From contig CAIIXF020000007.1 of the NCBI GenBank assembly GCA_903813345.2, positions 19,147,564-19,207,563 of the forward strand: a stretch of 60,000 nucleotides of DNA. The letters are read 5' to 3'. A model generated the notes under the pieces. The model worked only from the letters and a program-made list of their open reading frames with translations. It ran no database searches and was not told the DNA's origin. Source of the DNA: Owenia fusiformis. Its lineage: Eukaryota > Annelida > Polychaeta > Sabellida > Oweniidae. Shown here piece after piece: positions 48,701 through 60,000 of this stretch; within the stretch, counting starts at the first letter, position 1, and each line of letters opens with the position of its first letter. Made by a program: the position numbers and the translations under genes.

Positions 48701-49590
48701 GTCATACCACTCTTGGTGGTGACATAAGAAACCCTAGCAATCCCAAAGTCAAACGTCTCTCAACCCCTCCCGACCCACGAGCTAAGTATAAACATCATTC
48801 CCAGACCATTACACCAAGTAGCACATTATACTCGAGCCATTACAAATTGAATAAAAATACAAATTGAGAGCCAATACTCATAACAATACAAATAGTATAT
48901 TAGATATACAATATTTAGAATTTGGTCTTAATGCTTTGAGATAGATATACTTCGTTGAACGTTTAAAAGGGTCAGCATCCCACTGCAAACCTAAAGCCTT
49001 CAGTTTTAGCAATTTAATTGACAATGCCTAAAATAATCCCCACATCCTTCAGCATCTCGAGTACATAAACTTAAAATCCAGATTATTATTTTACAAAAAG
49101 GAACACTGTTCATCAAACGAAACAAAATACCTCAAATAAAAATCAGTGACTATAGCATTTGGATTCACTCTCATAAACCAATCCTCTCATGAAAGCTCTT
49201 ATATAGAACTAATAATTCGTTTATAAATCACAGGTAATATTGCCTAACATAATTCGCATTAGTAACATCTCACATGAAAAATCAAAAACATAATAGCCTC
49301 ATGAATATACTCACAAACACGAATACCTCACATATAAATCGTAACTGATATAACAACTTCTTCAGTATAGTATATTCCTCGCTTATTATGTGGTACTGTA
49401 TAAAATGCACTCAAAAAACCTAATACTCCACATAAAAAAAAACTTGGATTAATCAAACGTTATAGGATGCGCCTCACATAAAAAACAATATAGCATCATA
49501 GAGTGCACTATTTGAAAGGAATATCTTTTATAAAATTTCAAATATTATACAGAACATAGAATGAAGTTAAAAGAAACTTGTACTCCCCTA
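48701..49590. repeat. degenerate satellite-like background
   Basis: From about 48990, loosely repeated units of about 70-80 bp contain CCTCACAT-AAAA, ATAGCAT and TATAGAATGCACTCAAAAA words. Similar words recur at 52490-52640, 53800-53952 and 58806-58990, between the insertions W/R, V and U. The array is probably one old tandem repeat broken up by transposons. The period is approximate. Confidence 0.45.
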
Positions 49591-51042
49591 AAATAAGCTT
49601 AAAGTCCCCGTCTAAAGTTTGAAAATATTTTTTTATCATTCATTTACTATTTGTCAGGACTTAAAAAGTGATTTTAGAGATTTTTGAACAAAAAAAAATT
49701 TTTGAAAAAAAAGTTGTGAGCATTTCACTTCTCAAATATTCAAATTTCCCGCCATTTTTCAAAAAAAGTTGAAATTTCTTAATCATCAAATATTTCTTAA
49801 TGCATTTCAAAAAAGATCATCTTTTTAACACCAATGCAAAGGTTGAACAAAGGACACACTATTTCAATAATAAAATGCCATATTTAGTGGGCCACTTCAA
49901 TGTTTTAGCATATCAAAAATATTTCGAAACATTAGTGATGTCACAAAGGTACCAAAAACTTTTTGAAAAAAATTGAAATTTTTTTTTCGATGTCAATTTT
50001 TTCTAAATATGTTAGACTTTCATAAAAAACCAATGTTGATTATCTAACCAGGTTAAAAGGAAGAATAAATTATGTTTTAGATATCATTGTACCATTGGTT
50101 TCTATGAGAACTAAAATTTTGAAATGCATTTTTCTCAGAACCATTTTCATGCACTGATAAGTTCATTTCTCGCTTATTTATGAACCGATTTTCTTAATTT
50201 TTTCGGCAAAAAACACGGGAGGATGAATGCTATGCATGGTTATGAATTGTGGCTAATTAGAAGATATGAGTGACCTCTAAAAGTTGGTTTTAAATAAATT
50301 CACAAATTTTGGAACAAAAAGTCTATCAAAAACCACTTTTTGAAATTTAAAAAAAAAGTTTCACATATCACACTTTGATAACATTGGGTAAGACTACAAT
50401 ATAAGCCAAAGTCACTGGGGGGTATCGTGATGCAACAACACCGTGTTGTTGCATCAAGATGGCCAGACTTCCGGTGATCGATTTTCGTACGATGTTTTGT
50501 TTTCCCAATTTACACCCATTTCTAGGACGAGTTGCTCAATAATCATACACATGCAGTTAGCACATGATCTATATTTTAAAAAACTGTCATTGGTATACAT
50601 GTAGCATCATCAAGAAGCGATAAATTCGTGGTTCTAATTCCTCACTATTGATGCAACAACACCACTCTGTTTCTTATCGATGATGCAACAACACCAATGT
50701 GCTGATGCAAAAACGCCAATATAATGTATCATTGAACAACAAGAGAAACTGTTTTATATTCTGTTTACAGGTGTAGGTCGGGACATGAATAAAACGCGTG
50801 AGTCAGTGGTCCATGAACGAAACGTATTTTGTTTGGTCTCTTTGTCTATATCAAAGTTAAAAGGATATACAAGACAAACTAAATAAAGTACAGAATCCCC
50901 GGGAGGCAATCTCATTGATATTGTATCTGAAAAATAAAGATTATACGTTTTCTAAATTAAATGCCCTTGATTTACCGTATGGAAATTGCTTACAAATAAC
51001 TAATATAATTTTGGAAAGACAACAGATATCAGTCATTTTGTG

Positions 51043-51167
51043 TTGTTAGTACCTCAATTGAAATACTCAATTCTGATTGGTTGATGAGCGGTCAACAAAA
51101 TGTATTGTTAGTACCTCAACTGAAATACTCGATTCTGATTGGGTGATTAGCGGTCAAAATTATGTAT
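51043..51167 (+). repeat. 62-bp tandem duplication inside W
   Basis: Two adjacent units of GTTAGTACCTCAA...GATTGG...GCGGTCAA, starting at 51043 and about 51105, with few differences. Confidence 0.75.
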
Positions 51168-51339
51168 TGTATATCCTTTGTTATCCCACCCAAAGTATGA
51201 TGTCATATATCAAGTTGAAGAGTTGTATACGCTGCTCAGGAGTTTACGCTATCCAGGAGTTGTACATAGTTCTCAGGAATTGTATAGGATGAGTGTTGGT
51301 TTAATGATATTGCAGTTATACAATGCTATTATATAAAGG

Positions 51340-51420
51340 TTATTTACTGAGAGGGATTCAATATTGGTTTTATTCCGAGAGACAATATGATATTTCCCGA
51401 GGGCCCGGGATATCTGGAAT
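51340..51420. repeat. partial third palindromic (P-type) element
   Basis: Contains TTCCGAGAGACAATATGATA and TTTCCCGAGGGCCCGGGATAT, i.e. the CCCGAGGG core and AT inner stem seen in P1 and P2. The arms are incomplete. It lies within transposon W. Confidence 0.55.
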
Positions 51421-52816
51421 AACTGTACCCCTATCAATTTACCTTTTTTGCCCCTTAATCTTATCACTTTTGTTTACCTTTTTACACAGTCGGAGAAAAG
51501 GAATCCAAAGAGATCAATAATTCTACATGTGCGTCGTGCAAGATTTCCATTAAACGTGTAACTAAACGGCCTCTCTAATAAAGTCAATTAGACGTTTTTA
51601 CACGTTGGCTCTCCAAATTGGAGGAAATACAGAATCAGATCATATTATATCATAGATGAAGCAATCATCCCATCAACATAAGCTCACCAATGTCACAGTT
51701 AAACTGTTTTAGTTATAATTTGATAAACAGTGGTAACGTACATCTACTAGTTTATCACTGTTCCACAGATGGATGACAGATAATTTCCAATAGCTCATCA
51801 TGTTTATCGAGAACAAAAGATGTTTGTCCACCATTTTGAATGATACTAACTGGAGTCAGGGTCATCAAGCTATGGAACAGTGGTTTATGAAAATAGATTG
51901 GGTTACTAAAGCTTGTCATGTTAAAGGCGATTGAACTATGTTATAGAACAACGTCATGTACATTATAATATTTAAAAGTATAAATTTTTGAAAAAACATA
52001 TAAAGGATCTTCGCCCGCATGACGTGTATTTTGAAAGCCTTGAGAAGAACGCAAATATGGGTAATGGGTAACGGTGTTGCAATAGTAGCATTTAAAAATT
52101 TGTTCCTCTCGAGATTTATGGTCTTCTGAAATTATACTATTAATTGGTGTTGCTGCATCATTGCTCAAATCTAGAGGAGTGTTGTTGCATCTTCGGTTTG
52201 GTGTTGTTGCATCAACAGTGAGGAACTAAAACCGTGAAGTTATTGCTTCTTGGTGATGGTACATGTATACTAATGACAGTTTCTTTAAATATAGATCGTG
52301 CGCTAACTGCACGTGTATGGTTATTGAGCAACTCGTCCTAGAAATGGGTTTAATTGGGGAAACAAAATATCGTACGAAAATCTATCACCGGAAGTCTGGC
52401 CATCTTGATGCAACAACACGGTGTTGTTGCATCACGATACTCCCCAGTGAAAGTGGTTTAAACTTTATATGGGGCCTTTAAGTGTATGGATAGTACTCAC
52501 AAATAGCAACGACCTAGGGACAATGACTACCACTCCACATAAAACATTAACAATGATATTGAACTTCTTCACTACTTCTTCAGCATAGAATTAACTCAGA
52601 AATGAGTAATACATGGTATTCAAGTATAAATTTAATTACCTCCTTCATATGTGACATATAATTTCACCCAGAAACTAGTTTTTCTAGCAATACCCGATAT
52701 AAAAACAAAAGAGATATAGCCTGGGAGTAGCCATTTTGTCCCAAATTCTATCCAAAATGTCATGAATATGTACGCACAAGTGCCAAATGCGAAAGACCAA
52801 AAATGACAAAACATAG

Positions 52817-53671
52817 ACGTGTCGCAAAAAGGTGGCGCATTTGTTTTTAAGGGTATCGCGTGAATGTAACTTTGATTCCCCGGATTATAAGATAATATTC
52901 TAATTAAAGTTATACATCATTTTAAAGCTGTTTCGATGAAGTTTTTAGATCAACTACACTCCGTTCACGATTCTTGCGCATTCTTTTTTAAAAAATAGTT
53001 TTTTACCAAAACGTCTGGCAAATATCCCCTGTTGACACGTTAACTCAAACAATATATGACTATTATACTTATTTTTAATCTTGATAAAGGTAGATGGAAG
53101 TTTTATTTAAAAGGATGGATTTTAGTAAGCGTCCCATATTGTGACGTCATAGAGTTTGAAAAATAGAATCTGTTGACAGCCACCTTTTTGCTCATTTTTT
53201 GTAACCTTCAACTTTTCAGATGTACTTTAAACAAAAAATACGAGATCAATTATTAATAAATCATACATGATTATTTTGCTCTTAAACCCTAGTTTATTAA
53301 TAAATAGTTGATTTTGTTCGCAAAAGTATGTGTTTTCTGTTGTATGTGGAAAAGTGGAGGACGAAAGATTTTCAAAATTCATTAAAATAGGGCTAATTTA
53401 CGCCATTCGCCTATTTTCAAGCACAGCAACACGTATATTTATTTACCCAAAATATCAATTGATTCGTGTTTTATGATCCCATTGTTAATACATATACGAT
53501 TTCAGAGTTATTCGCCTTAAATATTTTGAGATATAGAGGCAAATGTGGAGGACGAAAGGATTTCCATATGAGTACATTTTTCTAAAAAAAACGTCACATT
53601 CTATGGTGTTAAAAAGCGAAAATGTGTAACAATGTGTAACAATGTGTGTGCGACCTTTTTGCGACACGTCG
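52817..53671. mobile_element. MITE V
   Basis: GACGTGTCGCAAAAAGGT at the left (52817) and its complement ACCTTTTTGCGACACGTC at the right (to 53671), an 18-bp perfect inverted end. Internal word TGGAGGACGAAAG is repeated (about 53355, 53546). No gene. Target duplication not evident. The flanks 52483-52816 and 53672-53952 are satellite-like or featureless. Confidence 0.75.
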
Positions 53672-55089
53672 TAGCAAGAAAATGAAATGTCTAAGATCTC
53701 ATTGCCAAATGGAAAGAAAATCCATCTATCCCAAATCAATATACAACGTGAGTAAGTAAAAAAAATACCACTCCAGCAATGATGCAGCAATAAAGAATGC
53801 AATCAAAAAATGATATAATTGAGTAAACTCTAAAACAAGAATACCCACATGTAAACTCAAAGATCATAAGGCCTCTTTGGTACAGAGTAAAGTCACAAAA
53901 TCAATATTCCAGCCGCATAAAATATCACAAATACTGTAGGCTTTACTGTATATAGGTAGTAAGCTAGGACACAAAAATATTTTTACCAGTGAACAAATTG
54001 AAATTACTTGTTTCTTATGTATTTTTATGTGATACTTCAGAATTTTTTTGTCTGACGCGCCGTATCCGGGGCGAATGTTGCCAAATTGGGGTTTTTGACC
54101 CTAATATAGAAAATAACAGGGGGTACTTTATTATCCTTGAATAACTTTTTCAGTTGATCCTTAATCATCACAATAACTCTACTGGAAGTTGTTAATATCA
54201 TTCTTAATTATAGTATGCAAAGTTTCAATGATCTGTCATTAATGGTTGTCATGGAAACCATGATCTTTGTTGAAAAAGTTCATAAATTTTGTAAAACCTT
54301 TACCTCTACATCATATAGAATAGGTATTATTTTTCAAATCAACAGATATCAGAACATGTTAGTACTCTAAAAGTTATCAGGACAGTTCAGACATTTGTTT
54401 AAATATAATGGATATTGTTATTCACATGATTGGTAAGTGTCAAAGACCATACAATTACATAGGTGATCAAAAGTGGGCGTCGCCCTTATAATAGTAGGTG
54501 ATTACCATTCCCTATAAATACAGATTTTAAGTTGACTTGAGATACAATTATAATGTACTTCTTTTACCATAATCTATATCAAGCAATTCTGGTAAATACA
54601 TATAAGTGTTGTAGGTATTACATCTTGCAGAGGAGGGCGGGGGGGGGGGTACATGTGGGGGGGGGGTACATGGGGGTAGAGGTAACCAGCCTTATATAAA
54701 ACTCATATTTAAAGTTTTAGTTTCATGTGGTACATCTTTTGGATCTTGTTCTGATTTAACTCAATATATAGGATATTGCAATTTACATTATTGGAAAGTG
54801 TCAAAGACCATACAATTACAATACAAATGTGATCAAAGATGGGCTTTGCCCTCATAATGGTAATAGATTACTACCATTTTCTATAAATATGGAGTTTAAC
54901 TTATGAGGTACAATTATACTGAATTTCTTTTACCTTAATTCATATTAAGCATTTCTGGACAACACATTTAAGTCTTGATGTTATTCCATCAGGCTGGGGA
55001 GGGGGGGGGGGTTCGAATGTGGGAGGGGGGGGGGAAAGCTAGTCAGGCTTAGTTATAAATCTCATCAACATAATTTTGGATCTTATAGG

Positions 55090-56372
55090 GTATATCTTCT
55101 GGGTCATCTTCTGATTCTTCCCCTAGTGCTAAGATATCAACAGTCTCTTGTGGTAGAATATCTATTGTTACCTACTGAACTTCCAGATTTTTTAGAATCA
55201 TTAAGTTTCCACCCGTGCCCATCTGATGCTGGAATATTAGGTTTTTCAAAATGGGCCATACGCCAGATAAGTGCCTGGTAGTTGGCTCTTGCTAAGTGAT
55301 GCATTGGGGAGTCTTAACAAGGGGGAAGTAGACTAATATCTGTTCCTTCATTGTCAGATATTGTTTTAGTATGGGGCCTAAACTTCAAATAACACATATC
55401 TGGCTTAACACATATCTGAATTTGGGATATTTGTGGTTTCCCATACTAGTATTCAGGGTCTTTCATTTGTATGCACTCTAAACTCATACATGTAGCATTG
55501 CCACCGTATCATATTACATATCATTTTGTGCCTTATGGAAAGTTACATAAGATTCCAAAGTTTCAGAATCCAGGGGTGTCACTGACAAAAGTTATAATCT
55601 ATCAAAGATTGTGGGTACCGGTCATTTAGATGGCAATTTCTGGTGATTTTGAGGACAATTTAAAGGACAAATTTAGTTTCCGTATTGCACATTTCTTGCT
55701 ATTGTCACCATGGCAAAGCTCAGTCCACATATCAGTGGCAGTTATGCATAAAGAGGTATAGACAGGATTCATGCAGTGGCTTATAGGGAGGTCAGGGACC
55801 ATGGGATGACCTTTATGGCTATAATTGGGTAGCAGACAAAGTGAACAGATCACCAGACAGGCATAAAAATCCTTACAAAAGTGCTTATAAATGACCCCTT
55901 ACCCACATATTTTGTTGGATTGTATCTTTTTTCAGGGACACCTCTTCATTCTGAAACTTTCCAGTCCTATTTACTTTTCATAAGGAACAAAATGATATAT
56001 AACATAATAGGGTGGCAATGCTACATGTATGAGTTTAATGTATGAGGTGCATACATATGAAACACCCTGTATATGGTATACACAAACTTTTCTACTTTAC
56101 TGGTTGTTTCGTCATATGTCTGCTGAGAGTCCTAGTCCTTTGAATGTGTCTGTATGATTCTCCACCTTTGCCATTGTTTTGAAAGGTGTTACTTTGCCCC
56201 TCCGAACCATGGCACTTACAGTGTTACACCCAGTGAAAGTGTGAAGTGCTGGGAGGGCTTCACATGTTTCGGTATGAAATGATGAGAAGAGGCTTGGCAG
56301 CAACTTAACCAAAGGGAAAAATATAAGAGTCCCAAAAGATTGGAATGAGTTCTTGAAGAATGATGCAAACAA
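55090..56372 (-). pseudogene. FEN/XPG-like nuclease-domain gene relic in U (minus)
   Basis: ALHTFTGCNTVSAMVRRGK (about 56220-56280) is the GCD-T-S motif that also occurs in T. After a nested foldback the frame resumes at about 55310-55200 with RANYQALIWRMAH and IPASDGHGWKL. A TIDILPQETVDILALGEESE tail follows. These are the C-terminal blocks of a sister subfamily. The GCD aspartate is changed to Asn. No intact reading frame. Confidence 0.65.
55452..56073. mobile_element. foldback nested in U
   Basis: Ends CAGGGTCTTTCATTTGTATG and CATACATATGAAACACCCTG. Inverted arms of about 150 bp (55452-55600, 55915-56073) share CATACATGTAGCATTGCCACC. It splits the minus-strand relic. The CAGGGTGTTTC end resembles Tc1/mariner-derived miniatures (inference). 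Confidence 0.75.
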
Positions 56373-56491
56373 GAAGCAACTATGCCAGTTAATGTTAAAT
56401 GATTGGAAAAGACCACAATATGCTAAGAAAATGCAAAGCCAAGAATGTACTGACTATGAGACACAAAATTATGTTGATGAGATTTATACCT
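56290..56491 (+). pseudogene. N-terminal block of the U protein family, opposite strand
   Basis: Plus-strand frame IRVPKDWNEFLKNDANKKQL...MLNDWKRPQYAKKM corresponds to the GNWPEFLRSDDNKSDLF block of T. In an intact gene this block precedes the GCD motif on the same strand, so the internal part of U has been inverted or rejoined. Confidence 0.6.
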
Positions 56492-56621
56492 AAGGCTGGC
56501 TAGCATAGCCCATCACCCCCACCCACCCATTCTATCCCCCCACTTCAAGACTTATATGTGTTTTCCAGAAATGCTTGATATGAATTATGGTAACAGATAT
56601 ACAGTATAATTGTATCTTATA

Positions 56622-58039
56622 AGTTAAACTCAATATTTAGAATTTAGAATAGAAATGTCAGGGAAATTGATTTAATTTCCAGGTGCTGGAAAGGTCAGGA
56701 AATGTTAAAATTGGGTCAAAAAGAGTCAAAAATGTCCGGGAATTTTGCAACAGTAGATATGTCAGGGAATTTTGTATCAATGTTGAAATATAATGTTCCA
56801 GCAAAATACATTTTAGGCTATGACAGGATATCAATGAAATCCACATTCTAACATTCAGTTGTTTCCACTAATTGGAAATCTTTTCATTAGAGTTGATTGG
56901 ATGACAATCTATCTGGTATTGTCTATTTGTAAGAACAGTGTGAACATTATACTGAAACCGAACAATAAAGAATATACATATATGTATAGATGGTTCAATA
57001 CAATTATGCTTTTCCTTGTAGTAAGTTAGTCTTAGGCCATTCAAAGTTAATTATTGGTATATGTTTAATGTTTTGTTGAGGGTTTAAACTGAGGAGAGTG
57101 GGTGGTGAAAAACAATAAAGCTTCTGGGAACTCTTTTCTGTGTAAAACTGTATTTATATTGAGAAGCTGTCTGTTCCGCAGTCTGGTCTTACATCAGTCT
57201 ATTCATCTGCCCATCTGTCAAGGCAATAACTCAAATATCAGTTCACAGATTTTGTTCAAACTTTATATACATGTACTGATGATTTGGTCATATAGGGCCT
57301 CTGCTCAAAAAGACACTTTCACCATTTTTGGTTCAGATTAATTGTGCAGATGGGCACATGACTCTGCTCTAGAAAAAAGGTTGTTGCTACTCAAAAAGTT
57401 GCTGTTTTCAGAAGAGGTATGATTCCTGATAACACAAATACCGATTATTTTATTTGGTATCATAGGACTATTCCGTATAGTGACGCTACTAGAGAAGGAA
57501 TTTCTAGTTTGATGTCATGTCTTGGTGTAGATTTTCCCAAAGGGAGAAGACAATAGTAATGCCAGGTTATTGTTATCATATAATGTTAACAATGACCAGT
57601 AGTTGACATATTATAGTTTGAAATGCTTAGAATGCACCATTTACAGGGAGGTGAACCGCAGTATTCCCTTTTGGGTTTCGCTTGACTCATAGTTATGCAA
57701 ACCCAAATAATTTCACCCCCCTTAACATTTACTGGGTACTCCCTGTACTTGATGTTTACCTTTAGCCTTATGCAATGTAAAATCTGTAAAATTAAAAATG
57801 TAATCTATCAGGAATAAATTGGTGAATAAGATGGCCTTTAGAAGTAAATTTTAAGTTACCGGTATGAGAAAATGGTACCAAATGAGAACCCCAAAATGTT
57901 TCATCATACGTCTTGTCTTAAATAATACAGTTGTTTGAGACTTTTTAGTAGGCTGGGCAAGACTTTCCTTTTTTGCCTGGAAATGTCAAGGATTTTCATT
58001 TTAAAAAAGGTGTATGAACCCTGTTATAATGAAGGCAAA
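56622..58039. other. inner region of U without recognisable gene
   Basis: No protein homology in any frame that I can recognise. Contains a CCTCCCTGTAAATGG-type short inverted pair near 57640-57740 and AT-rich spacer. Confidence 0.4.
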
Positions 58040-58808
58040 CCCCACTTTTAAACTAAAACTTTATATATGAGTTTTATATAAGGCTGGTTACCTCTACCCC
58101 CCCCCCCCCCATATACGCCCCCCCATCCCTAGCATGATGTAATACCTACAACACTTATATGTATCTTCCAGAATTGCTTGATATAGATTATGGTAAAAGA
58201 AGTACATTATAATTGTATCTCAAGTCAAGTTAAAATCTTTATTTATAGGGAATGGTAATCACCTACTATTATAAGGGCGACGCCAACTTTTGATCACCTA
58301 TGTAATTGTATGGTCTTTGACACTTACCAATCATGTGAATAACAATATCTATTATATTTAAACAAATGTCTGAACTGTCCTGATAATTTTTAGAGTACTA
58401 ACATGTTCTGATATCTGTTGATTTGAAAAATAATGCCTATTCTATATGATGTAGAGGTAAAGGTTTTATCAAAATTATGGACTTTTTCAACAAAGATCAT
58501 GGTTTCCATGACAACCATTAATGACAGATCATTGAAACTTTGCATACTAATTAAGAATGATATTAACAACTTCCAGTAAAGTTATTGTGATGATTAAGGA
58601 TCAACTGAAAAAGTTATTCAAGGATAATAAAGTACCCCCTGTTATTTTCTATATTAGGGTCAAAAACCCTACTTTGGCAACTTTCGCCCCGGAAACGGCG
58701 CGTCAGACAAAAAAATTCTGAAGTATCACATAAAAATACATAAGAAACAAGTAATTTCAATTTGTTCACTGGTAAAAACATTTTTGTGTCCTAGCTTACT
58801 ACCTAATA

Positions 58809-60000
58809 GAATATACTCACAAAAAATTAAAAATAACAATAACAGTGCACTTTCAAAACAAAAACGAATGCCTCACACAAAGATGTGAATAATATGAAGC
58901 CTCTTTGCTATAACTGAAGTCACAGAACTAGTATTCCACAAATTACATTGACTTTCCTGTATAGAATGCACAAAAAACACTCGTCCACTTTTTGTTTTGT
59001 CCATTCAATGGAAAGTTCGCCTTTAATAACCTTCCAACCATTTGATTTCAACATCTGTGTCTCTCGAGTGAATAACAATAGATTTATGGAGACATCTCAT
59101 TAGGTAATATACCTGTGGGCATTTTTGGAGATGGTTCATCGTAAGTGTATGTGTCATTTGAAGATTGTTTCCTTTTAAGAGATGACTGTTTCATTTTATT
59201 AGTCGAGGTATTGTTGGACATTTTTCCAAACCTGGTTTGGGTGGGACTTTTATTTTGAAATCAATTCGATATGTTATATACAAAGTAAAACCAAGTGTAT
59301 ATCGATCATATTACATTTTGAGCATTTACAAAGGGTTGTCCAGTAAAAGTCTGGAGAAAAATAAGGGTTTCAGAAAAATCGTCAACCAGAAAAATGGGAG
59401 TTGGTGAGAAAGAATTGGAATGTTCTAGAGAGCAATTGGAGTGAAGTATGGGTTCCTAAAACTCGAATGGAAAGATCGGAAAACGAGAGATGTTGGATTG
59501 CTGAAAAAATTGAGAGAACCGGTCTTACAAAAAATGATTCGATGTTGTCTTTAAATATCGGAGGCTCGTCTGAAAGATTGGATGTGTGCAACACTATAGG
59601 TTTCTCCCAATTCCAATCGGGACTTTGCACGCGATGGGTGAGTTGTTATGATTGATAGGGTCATACCTTGGAACAACGATACATATCGTGAACACAGATG
59701 ATAAAATATAGATAGTCAATGAAATAAAATATAAATGAGTACCTTTAATTTCGTATAATTCACAATCTCGCCCTGCTGAATGAAATCGTCTCTAACGGTG
59801 TCACTCATCCATCACGAAGGTTGGTTTCTGGTTTTTATTAATGACAGTATGGCTCTCACTTATGAATTTACATTTAGAATAGAACGAACATTTGTCAAGT
59901 TATGATCGAAACAAAACTAAATCTTGTCTTCGCAAGGGACAGTTCAAAAATCTAAATTACTATCTTGATTTTCACAAATCTTCCTCTACTGCATGAAATC
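58809..60000. other. right edge of the window, non-coding as far as seen
   Basis: 58809-58990 continues the satellite-like background. 59380-59655 holds open frames on both strands with no recognisable family; an exon with a donor-like GTGAGT at 59637 is conceivable but unsupported. The remainder shows nothing. Confidence 0.35.

Larger units (their letters stand above)
50413..52449. mobile_element. transposon W (CACTGGGG...CCCCAGTG, AAAGT target duplication)
   Basis: Inverted arms of about 320 bp (50413-50735, 52135-52449) start CACTGGGG. An exact AAAGT lies outside each end (50408-50412, 52450-52454) and rejoins element R. About nine copies of TGATGCAACAAC, in both orientations, sit within the arms, including a palindromic pair at each tip (50428-50456, 52405-52432). 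The middle has no gene. It contains a 62-bp tandem duplication (51043-51167) and a partial P-type palindrome (51340-51420). Confidence 0.88.
49598..52482. mobile_element. element R, interrupted by W
   Basis: Left GCTTAAAGTCCCCGTCTAAAG (49597) is the inverted form of the right CTTTATATGGGGCCTTTAAG (about 52463-52482). Without W it is about 850 bp, rich in A and T runs. Its internal part recurs at 8095-8560. No coding content. Confidence 0.65.
53953..58805. mobile_element. element U: 4.85-kb transposon with about 770-bp inverted repeats
   Basis: Arms 53953-54729 and 58040-58805 are inverted copies that look about 97 percent identical by eye. The tip is TAGGTAGTAAGCTAGG, with ATA outside each end (53950-53952, 58806-58808). 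The uninserted unit CTGTATAGAATGC in the neighbouring array (58955) supports a 3-bp ATA duplication. Each arm has a GGGCGTCGCCC-type motif (about 54473 and 58272) and a G or C homopolymer tract at its inner edge (54636-54670, 58098-58115). A diverged inner repeat lies at 54735-55045, inverted against 56480-56620. It carries relics of the same protein family as T. Confidence 0.85.

Noticed and set aside
59382-59655. Possible exon (plus) or gene (minus)
   Set aside because: Open on both strands, no recognisable family, no supporting neighbouring exon in the window.
1-60000. CRISPR array, operons, ribosome-binding sites, replication origin
   Set aside because: The sequence is an animal nuclear genome with spliced genes; the tandem repeats present lack spacers.

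Overview
This is AT-rich DNA from an animal nuclear genome, most likely an aquatic invertebrate. A lophotrochozoan such as a bivalve mollusc would fit; an echinoderm or other marine invertebrate is not excluded. The evidence is spliced genes with GT-AG introns, membrane-anchored laccase-like multicopper oxidases, LINE and Penelope-like retroelement fragments, a tRNA-derived SINE, and many inverted-repeat DNA transposons. There is no bacterial-style gene packing, and no CRISPR array or rRNA. The only supportable host genes are two tandem, same-strand (minus) paralogues. Each has 13 coding exons with identical intron positions and phases: copy A (3764-22304, 770 aa) and copy B (31227-44877, 790 aa). 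Both reconstructed reading frames close exactly across all 12 introns and keep all four copper-ligand motifs. Both end in a transmembrane helix and a short cytoplasmic tail, so they should be surface ectoenzymes. The duplication also includes about 0.85 kb of 3' flank (2570-3420 and 29440-30290). Layout: a 57-bp minisatellite (about 250-1850) and a CATC microsatellite (2188-2536) lie beyond the 3' end of copy A. Copy A follows, its introns swollen by LINE pieces, a 152-bp minisatellite and a 6.7-kb inverted-repeat element. The 22.4-29.4 kb intergenic stretch holds a 3.6-kb transposon (X) carrying Penelope debris. Copy B follows, with its own insertions (Y, a 372-bp element with a visible empty site in copy A, and foldbacks). 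From 45 to 60 kb there is no host gene, only nested mobile DNA (palindromic element P2, transposons Z, W, R, V and U) set in a degenerate satellite-like background. Two transposon stories stand out. First, two elements with long inverted repeats (T at 14237-20985 and U at 53953-58805) both carry broken copies of one uncharacterised protein family. Its three acidic motifs (EAD, D-x-D, GCDT) resemble the active site of FEN1/XPG nucleases, so it may be an undescribed transposase class. Second, four elements (X, Y, Z, W) all begin CAC, end GTG and are flanked by exact 5- or 6-bp direct repeats, a termini and target-site signature like that of Transib, the RAG-related superfamily. A family of bipartite perfect palindromes (P1, P2) keeps its fold while its arm sequences differ.
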